21,729 nt of DNA, from positions 1-21,729 of the forward strand of contig CAZTVG010000010.1 in NCBI GenBank assembly GCA_964617015.1, in the 5' to 3' direction. Position 1 is the first letter of the stretch; each line of letters begins with the position of its first letter. The position numbers were made by a program, and so were the translations under genes. The notes beneath the pieces were generated by a model, which was not told the DNA's origin, made no database searches, and worked only from the letters and a program-made list of their open reading frames with translations. Source of the stretch: ASMP01 sp964617015 (GTDB lineage Archaea; Nanobdellota; Nanobdellia; Pacearchaeales; GW2011-AR1). Shown one piece after another: positions 14,570-21,548 of this stretch.

Positions 14570-14685
14570 TTTATTAAATCAAATTTGTATGTGTTAATCA
14601 TATTATCATTAAGATACCATGCAGCAGCAAGCCCGAGCGTTGCTATTCCTTTTCCTGTTTTTCTAATAATATTTTCAAGTGTCAT
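14566..14685 (-). CDS. Small 39-codon hydrophobic ORF, coupled to the 798-aa gene
   Basis: From ATG at 14685 it encodes 39 aa (starting MTLENIIRKTGKGIATLGLA, ending YKFDLIK). A hydrophobic, Ala-rich middle (about residues 13-24) could be a short membrane or amphipathic helix. Its TGA overlaps the ATG of the next gene as ATGA, the classic coupled arrangement, and its start is 4 nt after the stop of the preceding small ORF. A GTG at 14688 is an alternative start. It is too short to assign from sequence alone, but the tight spacing supports it. Confidence 0.5.
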   Translation of the reverse strand: MTLENIIRKTGKGIATLGLAAAWYLNDNMINTYKFDLIK

Positions 14686-14689
14686 CACA

Positions 14690-14824
14690 TCATTGACAAG
14701 GAATTTTGCCCTCAAAATTTAATTCTGTTAAATAATTAAACCAGTAACAACTATTGAAATTGTTACCACTTCTTCTCAACTCTTGTTTGATTTGCGTTAT
14801 CAACATTTTTTCATAAAGTTCCAT
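14690..14824 (-). CDS. Small 44-codon ORF directly after the Cys-rich gene
   Basis: ATG at 14824-14822 immediately follows the TAG of the 538-aa gene (TAG|ATG). It encodes 44 aa (starting MELYEKMLITQIKQELRR, ending FEGKIPCQ) with a charged helix at the N-terminus and two cysteines. It ends in TGA at 14692-14690, 4 nt before the next small ORF. No membrane segment and no recognised family. The unbroken end-to-end packing from 16441 to 12173 is the main support. Confidence 0.45.
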   Translation of the reverse strand: MELYEKMLITQIKQELRRSGNNFNSCYWFNYLTELNFEGKIPCQ

Positions 14825-16441
14825 CTAATTTTTCTCCAAGGGTTCTATTTTTACAGCGCTTCCATCGTGAAATCCTTCAACTCCGATGTAATTTGTACTG
14901 CTTCCGCAGTCTCCTAATGCAATGCATATATTATTTCTCTCTTCTTCCCAGTCATCATCAAGGCATTCACAGTTTTCTTTGCAATCCCAGCCAGAGCCAA
15001 GCAATGGTTTTTTCTCAAATCTTACCACACAATCCTCGCTTGCGATTAAACACAATTCCTCAGCCTCTCCTTCCGCATTCCAGAAATCAAATCCAGGAGC
15101 ATTAAGAGGCAGGCATGAAGCACCATCGCTTCTCTTATCACCTTTTTTTATTTGAACAAGCTCCCCATCCTCATCAACAACTAAAGGCATTCCTTCTTCA
15201 CTTTTAAGAATGCTTTCTCCTTCTAGCCACTGACAGTCTCTCTTATCAGTATTTTCACAATCTACCTGATTATCCTGAATAACACAATCCCTCCAAAGAT
15301 TTACCCTGCATGCAGCAGTCTTAAAACCACCAATATCATCTTCAAGACAAACTTGTTGTCTGAATGCAGAACAAGCCTCAATAGTGACCTCTGCATTATA
15401 ACACACAGCTCTAAAATATTCACTGCCAGGCAAGTTTTCATCTATTCCAGAAGAGTCTGCACACCATGTCTCTCCGTGCTGAAATGTCTTGCCTTTATAT
15501 TCACAGCTTAAGTCAGCACAAACAAAATCACCTACCTTAGGCCTTACTGTCTGTGTGTTTCCTCTTTCAAAAGCCTTGCAGGTGCTTCCAAGCAAATAAT
15601 TGCAGTTTCCGCATGAAGAAGAGCCTGCATTACCTGAATCAGGATTGCAGCTCTCACCTATTTCCTTGATTTCTGACCAGTATTCCTTACTTTTTATTTT
15701 TGAGGCATCATAAATATTTGCAAGGTTCCCGCAGCTATCCACAAAATAAACCTTGTCCTTATCTTCAACACATGTTGTTTTTTCAGTAGGTCCGCAGTTA
15801 GTTCCAAGGGTTTCTGCAGAGCACAAAAATCCCTCGTGGAACTCTATATTGGTTTCTTCAGAAGAGCCTGCTTTTAAATCAAGGCATTCTTTTTTTGTCA
15901 AAAGTCTACAGGTTCTCTCTGATTCTGTGTCAAGAACACAGGCTCCTTTTACTTTAGGACTTGCACTTGCAATGCATTCAACTTCGCTCCTGATATCTGA
16001 CCTAAAGTTTGTTTCCAGACCAAAGTCAGAAGAAAGTTTTTTACATCTTGTCTGTGTGACAAAAGCCGCCTGGTCTCCAACCAAGCAACATCCCAACTGG
16101 CACTGAAAAATATCTTCAGAATCTGTTACATTCCATACACCATTACTATCTTCACAAACCCTTTCAGGAGTATTTTCCAGGCATGTTCCTTCCTGGCTGT
16201 CTATACATGTTCCCAACCTGCAATAGGAAGTAGCTTCACACGAGGTAGGAGCACTCCTGAAATTATCATTACATTCTGCAGGAGGTGAATCCTGGCACCA
16301 TGCACCACCCACAGTCCTTTCACAACACCTTGTGGCTTCTCCGACAGCAACAACATTGTTTGTGTTTATCAATAATAAAAATAAAATTCCCACTGCTAAG
16401 CCAAAACTTGCTAAGATGAAATTTTTTTTGTTTAACCTCAT
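14825..16441 (-). CDS. Cysteine-rich secreted protein (43 Cys)
   Basis: A 538-aa protein with a signal peptide or N-terminal anchor (about residues 1-32, NFILASFGLAVGILFLLLIN) and then an ectodomain with 43 cysteines, about one in twelve residues, spread over the whole length. There are local motifs: 'RCCERTVGGAWC' at the start, 'CQLGCCLVGDQAAFVTQTRC' near residue 115, and a cluster 'CKENCECLDDD' near the end. It lacks the fixed spacing of EGF or similar domains. Its many cysteines probably form disulfides outside the cell, giving a rigid surface protein; metal binding is less likely given the secretion signal. It begins right after the stop of the pilin-like gene (TAA|ATG). I recall related Cys-rich proteins in DPANN genomes but cannot name a family. 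Confidence 0.75.
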   Translation of the reverse strand: MRLNKKNFILASFGLAVGILFLLLINTNNVVAVGEATRCCERTVGGAWCQDSPPAECNDNFRSAPTSCEATSYCRLGTCIDSQEGTCLENTPERVCEDSNGVWNVTDSEDIFQCQLGCCLVGDQAAFVTQTRCKKLSSDFGLETNFRSDIRSEVECIASASPKVKGACVLDTESERTCRLLTKKECLDLKAGSSEETNIEFHEGFLCSAETLGTNCGPTEKTTCVEDKDKVYFVDSCGNLANIYDASKIKSKEYWSEIKEIGESCNPDSGNAGSSSCGNCNYLLGSTCKAFERGNTQTVRPKVGDFVCADLSCEYKGKTFQHGETWCADSSGIDENLPGSEYFRAVCYNAEVTIEACSAFRQQVCLEDDIGGFKTAACRVNLWRDCVIQDNQVDCENTDKRDCQWLEGESILKSEEGMPLVVDEDGELVQIKKGDKRSDGASCLPLNAPGFDFWNAEGEAEELCLIASEDCVVRFEKKPLLGSGWDCKENCECLDDDWEEERNNICIALGDCGSSTNYIGVEGFHDGSAVKIEPLEKN

Positions 16442-17260
16442 TTAAATTGCTACCCCTTCTACACCATAACCTTGCGGCAATGCACTACTTCTTGATGCAA
16501 ACTGGAATTTATTTTCATTGTTTCTGTCTGTCAATATATAAATTGTCGAGCCATCTGCCTGTTTCTTTTTTTCAACCTTCAAATCCTTGTAATATGTCAT
16601 GTAAATAGTTGTTTCAGCATCTCCGTAAGTCGTTTCCCAGTCAATTATACTATTGGTTATACCTACCAATTCATAAAGATTATTGTTCAGAACTATATTA
16701 AAAGAATCATGTCTCTCTGTTTCAGCCTTTGTCACAGTTAGCACATAATCAAAGCTTGAAACCACTCTTTTCGGAAGCAGTTCAACTCTTGTTTTTCCCT
16801 GCTCCAGATTCACGTTATAGTTTCTTCTTGTATAGCTTTCCTCGAGTTCATTAAAGCAGTTAATCACATCCTCTTTTATCTCATTCTCGATTTCAGATTC
16901 AATATGGCTTTTTAGTAATGGCTGCTGCACAACACAGGTTCTGTAGTATTCATCTGTATAACAAAGGTATTCTATCCTGTTATCCTGGTAAAGAATATAG
17001 TTCTCTGGATTTATGCTTCCTCCCTGTGAAGAAACTATTTCCACAGTTTCTTCAATCTTGTCTTCAAGACAGAACTGGATGAATCCTCTAGGATTTTTTT
17101 CATCAAATTCGGCAGTTATTTCTGTTGGGGCATTTAGAAAATAAATCAAAATAGCTATGCCAACAATCACCAGGGCAATGATTATAAAAATAGTCACCTG
17201 TCCCCGGGAATTTTTCGGAAAATGTATTTTCAGCCTCTTTTTTTCTGCCAGCTCAACCAT
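16442..17260 (-). CDS. Pilin-like membrane-anchored protein, first gene of surface operon
   Basis: A 272-aa protein with a clear class III prepilin-type N-terminus: a basic leader ending in PKNSRG (R19-G20), then QVTIFIIIALVIVGI and a membrane helix to about residue 42. The ectodomain of about 230 residues has four cysteines (IQFCLED, LCYTDEYYRTCV, INCFNE) and beta-rich sequence, with a helical segment SHIESEIENEIKEDVINCF near 130-150. It leads the operon 17260-12173. A palindromic TATA box (17281-17290) is 25.5 nt from the ATG, so the mRNA is probably leaderless. Confidence 0.75.
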   Translation of the reverse strand: MVELAEKKRLKIHFPKNSRGQVTIFIIIALVIVGIAILIYFLNAPTEITAEFDEKNPRGFIQFCLEDKIEETVEIVSSQGGSINPENYILYQDNRIEYLCYTDEYYRTCVVQQPLLKSHIESEIENEIKEDVINCFNELEESYTRRNYNVNLEQGKTRVELLPKRVVSSFDYVLTVTKAETERHDSFNIVLNNNLYELVGITNSIIDWETTYGDAETTIYMTYYKDLKVEKKKQADGSTIYILTDRNNENKFQFASRSSALPQGYGVEGVAI

Positions 17261-17280
17261 TCTCTTTCCAGGAGATTATT

Positions 17281-17290
17281 ATTTATAAAT
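17281..17290 (-). promoter_or_regulatory. TATA box of the 17260-12173 surface operon
   Basis: ATTTATAAAT, a perfect palindrome, is centred 25.5 nt before the ATG at 17260. It is the strongest TATA-like element between pcn and the operon. Confidence 0.65.
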
Positions 17291-17305
17291 CTTGGGAAAA
17301 TTAGC

Positions 17306-17395
17306 GTCAATCTTCAACTCAGACCAGCATTCGTTATTAATTCAAACATTTGTCTCATGCTAATCTTCTACTCGAGCCGAAACTCATTATTAATT
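17306..17395. repeat. Degenerate direct repeat in the pcn-surface operon spacer
   Basis: Two 37-bp segments, 17306-17342 and 17359-17395, align end to end without gaps with about 26 of 37 identical positions. Both share AATCTTC near one end and TTATTAATT at the other. Nine of the 11 differences are transitions. The repeats lie upstream of the surface-operon TATA and just downstream of the pcn stop. The 17261-17413 stretch otherwise contains no gene. Confidence 0.5.
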
Positions 17396-17413
17396 ATTTT
17401 AAATGCTTTCGTT

Positions 17414-18139
17414 TCAATCCTCGGTTTCAACTCTCGGAGCAAGAAGAAAAGAAAGTTCCATGAAATCATTTTTGAAATCCACTCTCAAGGGATGATCATT
17501 TGCAAATTTTAAAATTGTTTTGTCAGAAAGTTTTGCTGCCTTGATGAATTTCTGCAAATATTCAAGGCTGTATCTTGATTTGCAGTTTTCTGCATCTATT
17601 TTTGCCTCATCTCCTGAAAACTCAGACATTGCCGAATTCAGGCCGGTTGCCTCAATAATAAACTTTCCGTCATTGACAACAAAAGAGCAGGCATCTGCAA
17701 CAACCAAGCAGTCTTCAATTGAATCTATAAAATCTGAGGAGTTTAACTCAACACTGGAACTAAATTCAAGTTCAGGCATTTCCTTTTCTTCAGATTCAAT
17801 TTCAATAAGGCTCAAATTAAAATTCCTTTTGATTCTGTCCTGAATAAGTATGTTCAGAAGGTTATCTTTTTTTTCCATAATAATAGAACTTCCTGACCCG
17901 CTTCTCCTTAAAATCCTTTTCAGATTATCCAGATTCACGCCAAGAACTTCCTCGCCGGATTCAAACTGGGAAAAAGAACTCCTCGGCAACATGAATTTAA
18001 CCAAAGAAACATTTGCAGGGTCCATGGCAGTTATACTTAACCCCGATTCGTTGAATTTTATTCTTACTTCTGTAACAAGATCTGAAATAATTTCAATTAT
18101 TCTGCATAAAATCAACGGATTTTCCAGTTTAACCAGCAT
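17414..18139 (-). CDS. pcn: DNA sliding clamp (PCNA)
   Basis: PCNA, the ring-shaped clamp that tethers DNA polymerase and other repair factors to DNA. From the ATG at 18139 it is 241 aa, the normal archaeal length. It starts MLVKLENPLILCRIIEII, carries the conserved TAMDPANVSLVKFMLP in the N-terminal domain, LGVNLDNLKRILRRS before the interdomain region, and ends in the standard LAPRVETED. A GTG at 18154 would add five residues, but the ATG is the family start, and TATA-like TACTTAAAAG (18161-18170) is centred 26.5 nt before it, implying a leaderless mRNA. It is divergent from the primase gene, so two replication genes share one spacer. Confidence 0.95.
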   Translation of the reverse strand: MLVKLENPLILCRIIEIISDLVTEVRIKFNESGLSITAMDPANVSLVKFMLPRSSFSQFESGEEVLGVNLDNLKRILRRSGSGSSIIMEKKDNLLNILIQDRIKRNFNLSLIEIESEEKEMPELEFSSSVELNSSDFIDSIEDCLVVADACSFVVNDGKFIIEATGLNSAMSEFSGDEAKIDAENCKSRYSLEYLQKFIKAAKLSDKTILKFANDHPLRVDFKNDFMELSFLLAPRVETED

Positions 18140-18160
18140 CTTTAAAAAAAACACATTCTA

Positions 18161-18204
18161 CTTTTAAGTATTGTTATTATCTAGTATAGAGTAATTATAT
18201 AAAT
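18161..18204. promoter_or_regulatory. Divergent leaderless promoters of pcn and primase
   Basis: Minus-strand TACTTAAAAG (18161-18170) is centred 26.5 nt before the pcn ATG at 18139. Plus-strand TTATATAAAT (18195-18204) is centred 26.5 nt before the primase ATG at 18226. The equal spacing supports both start choices. No Shine-Dalgarno is present for either gene. Confidence 0.65.
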
Positions 18205-18225
18205 CTTTCACTCTCTGATTTTGAT

Positions 18226-19641
18226 ATGGAAAATCAGAACCTTAAGGAACAAAGAATCAAAAAAATAACACACCTTTACTATTCAAGAAAAGACATACAG
18301 AAAGCTCTTTTCCAGTTTTCCGAAAACAGGGAAGTTGTTCCGAGATATTTTGAAGGTTTTGGGAAGCGTCCAGACGCCCTTCAATATAAGGGGGATATTT
18401 TTGAGCTTGTCAAGAAAGGAGCAACATCTTTTCATTGCTCTGAAGAACTCTGGGAGGATTCTTTGAAAATTTCCACAGATATGAATCCAAAACAGTTGGA
18501 TGATTCAAGAGTTGGATGGGACCTTCTGCTTGATATAGATTCCAAATACCTGGATTACAGTAAAATTCTTGTAGAATTAATTATTAAGGTATTGAAGTTT
18601 TATAATATAAAAAATTTCGGAATAAAGTTTTCAGGAAGCAAGGGCTTTCATATCCTTCTGCCATGGAAAGTTTTTCCCAAGGAAATTAATCAGGTCAGAG
18701 TTTCAGAAATGTTTCCGGAATGGCCGAGAATTCTGACACAGTTTATTGCACATGTAACAAAACCAAAATTAATAGAAAGAATTAATGATACATTAGAAGA
18801 TAAAAAATATGGGCATATTAAAAAATATATAAGAAGAGATGAAATGAAGTCTATTAATTTCATACAGAATTCAAGGAAGATTACCACCGAGGTAACAAAA
18901 AAAGGACAAGTATCTTATGATAAATTTGAACGTATAGAAAAAGAAAGAGAAGAATCAGATTTCATAAAAAAAGTCATGCCTGATCTGATTCTTGTTTCAC
19001 CTAGGCATTTATTCAGAATGCCCTATTCTCTTCATGAAAAAACAGCTCTGGCAAGCATAGTTTTGAAGCCGGAAGAAATAATGGATTTTCAGCCAAAAGA
19101 TGCAGACCCCCTCAAAGCAAAGATAAAAAATTTCATGCCTGAAGCAGAAGAAGGAGAGGCAACAAAACTTTTGAGAGAAGCTCTGGACTGGCATAAAAAC
19201 CAGCATCCTGAAGAGAAACAATGGAAAACCAGTGCCAAAAAGTATATTGATTTTAAGCCTGTGAAATTATCAGAGCTCTCAGAAGAAAATATTCCCCCGG
19301 CAATTAAAAAAATTTTACAGGGTATGAAAGACGGAAGGAAAAGGGCTTTGTTCATTCTGATAAATCTCTTTAGGTCAGTAGGAATTGAAAAAGATGAATT
19401 AGAAAAGAGGATTTATGCCTGGAACGAAAGAAATGAAATTCCTCTAAAAACAGGATACATCAAGAGCCAGCTTTCATGGAGTTACAGAAACAAAATAATA
19501 CTTCCCCCTAATTATGACAAGGATTACTATAAAGGCATAGGAATAATTCCGACTGAGGAAGAAATTCGCTATAAAAATCCTGCAAACTATATAATAAAAA
19601 AGACTTTACAAAAAACTTCAAAAAACCGGAAAAAGAAATAA
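18226..19641 (+). CDS. priS: Archaeo-eukaryotic primase: PriS catalytic domain fused to a PriL C-terminal-like domain lacking Fe-S cysteines
   Basis: A 471-aa DNA primase that makes the primers for replication. Residues about 1-290 are PriS-like: catalytic D103 and D105 in WDLLLDID, SGSKGFH (136-142), a plausible third acidic residue D253, and RHLFRMPYSLHEKT (260-273). Residues about 350-460 resemble the PriL C-terminal domain: IPPAIKKILQGMKDGRKRALF, a YIKSQLSW strand, ILPPNY and KNPANYI. In PriL this domain holds a 4Fe-4S cluster with four Cys. Here the PPC site reads A359, PPNC reads Y430, and the last two (about 439-441 and 446-450) are not Cys. The only Cys in the protein is C71, so neither Fe-S cluster nor zinc motif can form. 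Fused, single-chain primases are known in some DPANN archaea such as Nanoarchaeum. The Lys-rich tail may bind DNA. Start ATG at 18226 fits the TATA spacing. Confidence 0.88.
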   Translation: MENQNLKEQRIKKITHLYYSRKDIQKALFQFSENREVVPRYFEGFGKRPDALQYKGDIFELVKKGATSFHCSEELWEDSLKISTDMNPKQLDDSRVGWDLLLDIDSKYLDYSKILVELIIKVLKFYNIKNFGIKFSGSKGFHILLPWKVFPKEINQVRVSEMFPEWPRILTQFIAHVTKPKLIERINDTLEDKKYGHIKKYIRRDEMKSINFIQNSRKITTEVTKKGQVSYDKFERIEKEREESDFIKKVMPDLILVSPRHLFRMPYSLHEKTALASIVLKPEEIMDFQPKDADPLKAKIKNFMPEAEEGEATKLLREALDWHKNQHPEEKQWKTSAKKYIDFKPVKLSELSEENIPPAIKKILQGMKDGRKRALFILINLFRSVGIEKDELEKRIYAWNERNEIPLKTGYIKSQLSWSYRNKIILPPNYDKDYYKGIGIIPTEEEIRYKNPANYIIKKTLQKTSKNRKKK

Positions 19642-19650
19642 ATCAAAGAT

Positions 19651-19660
19651 AATTTTAAAA
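19651..19660 (+). promoter_or_regulatory. TATA-like element of the 19683 gene
   Basis: AATTTTAAAA is centred about 27 nt before the ATG at 19683 and 10 nt after the primase stop. It supports the ATG start over an upstream TTG and suggests the gene has its own leaderless transcript besides any read-through from the primase. Confidence 0.45.
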
Positions 19661-19682
19661 ACAAGCATTGGCTTTAGATAAC

Positions 19683-21503
19683 ATGAAAAAAAAGATTCTG
19701 TTGGGTGTGTTTGTTATTTTTTTAATTCTGACAACTTTTTCCTTTCTGTATGCACAAACAAGTCCTGAGGAAGAGCAGGAAAAAGTAGATAATGCTTATT
19801 CATGCCTCGAGGATAAAGTAGATGGAAAATGTTCTTCTCTTTCCACAGAGGAAAAAATTTTCTCTCTTTTGGCGATTGACGAATGCCAGGCAGATGTTAT
19901 TGCAGATTCCTCTGGTGACGGAGAGTGCTGGCCTGACCCTGCCTGCAGGGTGAAGACAACTGCCCAGGCAATTTTGGCTTTGGACAATACAGGGGTTAAC
20001 ACAGACAAGGCGGAGACATGGCTTCTCTCCCAGAATAAAACACCAACAGAACTTAATTGGTTTCTCGAGATTGAAAGTTCTGAAGCAACTACATGTTCGA
20101 TAGATTACTCCGGATTGTCATTCACAGTAAACATAGGGGCAGATAAAAAAATAAGCAATAATGCCGGAAGCTGTCTGACTCTGGCACAGGATGATTACTG
20201 GCTCAGAGTTTCTCCTTCCTGTTTTGATGAGGAATTTGAAGTCTCGTGTGATGAGAGTTTTTTAACAACTCTTTTATTCAGGAAATCAACTTCTCCAACA
20301 ATTCACGTCCTGCAGGAATCTTCTTCTGCCGCGTCAGGAGGAACAACAACTGAAAAAGTTGAATCTTCATGTTTTGCAGAAGGCAATTCCTGTAATTATG
20401 AAGGAAGCCTGTGGGCTGCTCTTGTCCTGGATTCCCTTGGAGAAGATATTTCATCTTATCTTCCTTATATTGTAACTCTTTCAGAAGATAATGACAGATT
20501 CCTCCCGGATTCTTTCCTTTATTTTATTACCGCAGATACCCAATACAGGACTTCTTTGCTTTCAAAACAAAAAAGCAATAAATGGTGGGTTGAGTCAGGA
20601 GACAAGTTTTATGACACCGCTCTTGCTCTTTATCCTTTCCAGCAGGAGAGTATTCTGGAAAAAACCAACTCCAAAGAATGGCTCCTGGATGTTCAGGATT
20701 CAAACAGCTGCTGGGAGAACAATGTAAGAAATACCGCTTTTATTTTAGCTTCAGTATGGCCTAAAACTTTTGATAAAGGAACAGCAGGAGGGGGTGTGCC
20801 TGATTGTGAAGATGCGGGATTCTTCTGCGTGTCAACAGGAAGATGTGAAGGAGACATTCTTTCAGAATATGATTGCCCTGCATTATTCAGGTGCTGTAAT
20901 CAGGAGCCAGCACAAACTACATGTGCTGAGTCAGGAGGAGCAATCTGTTCCTCAGGGGAAGTATGCAGGGGGGGAAATATAATAAGCACGCCTGATTTAA
21001 GTTTAGGAGAAGATTGTTGTGTGGGAGGTTTTTGTGAGAGTGTCACGCAGGAGCCTGCAGAGTGTGAGCTAAATGCAGGTGTCTGCAGAACTTACGGATG
21101 TGATGATAATGAAGAAGAAGCATTTTATTCCTGCGAATTTAGCGGAGACACATGCTGCATTCAAAAAACAGAAGGAAAAAGTTTCTTCTGGATATGGGCT
21201 TTGATGATTTTAATTGTACTTGTTGTTGTAGGAATAATTTTCAGAGACACCCTCAGAGATTACTGGCTTAGAATGAAATCTGGATTTGGAAGGTCCAGCA
21301 GGCCAGGAAGAGGCCCAGGACCAAGACCTAGGGGACCTCCGCCATCATATCACAGGCCTCATTTAGGAAGACATATTCCCGAGAGGAGAATTCTGCTTCC
21401 CGCACTGCAACAACCAAGAAGACATGCAGGAAAACCTGTAAAATCAAGGGCACAGAAAGAGCTTGATGATGTTCTTAATAAACTGAAAGGAATAGGTAAG
21501 TAA
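19683..21503 (+). CDS. Membrane-anchored surface protein: alpha/alpha-toroid domain, three Cys-rich repeats, Pro/Arg-rich cytoplasmic tail
   Basis: A 606-aa protein (from ATG 19683). Residues 1-24 are a signal peptide (MKKKILLGVFVIF to YAQ). Residues about 30-360 look like a prenyltransferase/squalene-cyclase type helical toroid, with repeated 'TTAQAILALDNTG', 'SLWAALVLDSLG' and 'FYDTALALYPF... NVRNTAFILASVW' helices; a catalytic motif is not seen, so binding is more likely than enzymology. Then come three disulfide-rich repeats (about 370-500), each with a C..(A/S)G..C.....C and a CC pair. A membrane helix (about 500-520, FFWIWALMILIVLVVVGIIF) follows, and a cytoplasmic tail of about 85 residues is rich in Arg/Pro/Gly and ends with a helix LDDVLNKLKGIGK that I recall in other DPANN membrane proteins. 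It lies 41 nt downstream of the primase. Confidence 0.78.
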   Translation: MKKKILLGVFVIFLILTTFSFLYAQTSPEEEQEKVDNAYSCLEDKVDGKCSSLSTEEKIFSLLAIDECQADVIADSSGDGECWPDPACRVKTTAQAILALDNTGVNTDKAETWLLSQNKTPTELNWFLEIESSEATTCSIDYSGLSFTVNIGADKKISNNAGSCLTLAQDDYWLRVSPSCFDEEFEVSCDESFLTTLLFRKSTSPTIHVLQESSSAASGGTTTEKVESSCFAEGNSCNYEGSLWAALVLDSLGEDISSYLPYIVTLSEDNDRFLPDSFLYFITADTQYRTSLLSKQKSNKWWVESGDKFYDTALALYPFQQESILEKTNSKEWLLDVQDSNSCWENNVRNTAFILASVWPKTFDKGTAGGGVPDCEDAGFFCVSTGRCEGDILSEYDCPALFRCCNQEPAQTTCAESGGAICSSGEVCRGGNIISTPDLSLGEDCCVGGFCESVTQEPAECELNAGVCRTYGCDDNEEEAFYSCEFSGDTCCIQKTEGKSFFWIWALMILIVLVVVGIIFRDTLRDYWLRMKSGFGRSSRPGRGPGPRPRGPPPSYHRPHLGRHIPERRILLPALQQPRRHAGKPVKSRAQKELDDVLNKLKGIGK

Positions 21504-21518
21504 TTTCGATGAAATAAA

Positions 21519-21527
21519 CTTTATTAA
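21519..21527 (+). promoter_or_regulatory. TATA-like element of the truncated 21549 gene
   Basis: CTTTATTAA is centred 26 nt before the ATG at 21549, matching the leaderless spacing of the other genes. Confidence 0.45.
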
Positions 21528-21548
21528 CCTGTTTTTTCTTAATTGTTT

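Noticed and set aside
14684..14690. C-box-like GUGAUGA on the minus strand (possible C/D sRNA)
   Set aside because: No D box (CUGA) or second box pair at the expected spacing; it lies at the junction of two small ORFs.
18981..18984. Apparent loss of the third catalytic Asp of the primase
   Set aside because: Near RHLFRMPYSLH a first alignment placed Ser258 there, but D253 fits the Asp position of other primases with a one-residue shift, so loss cannot be claimed.
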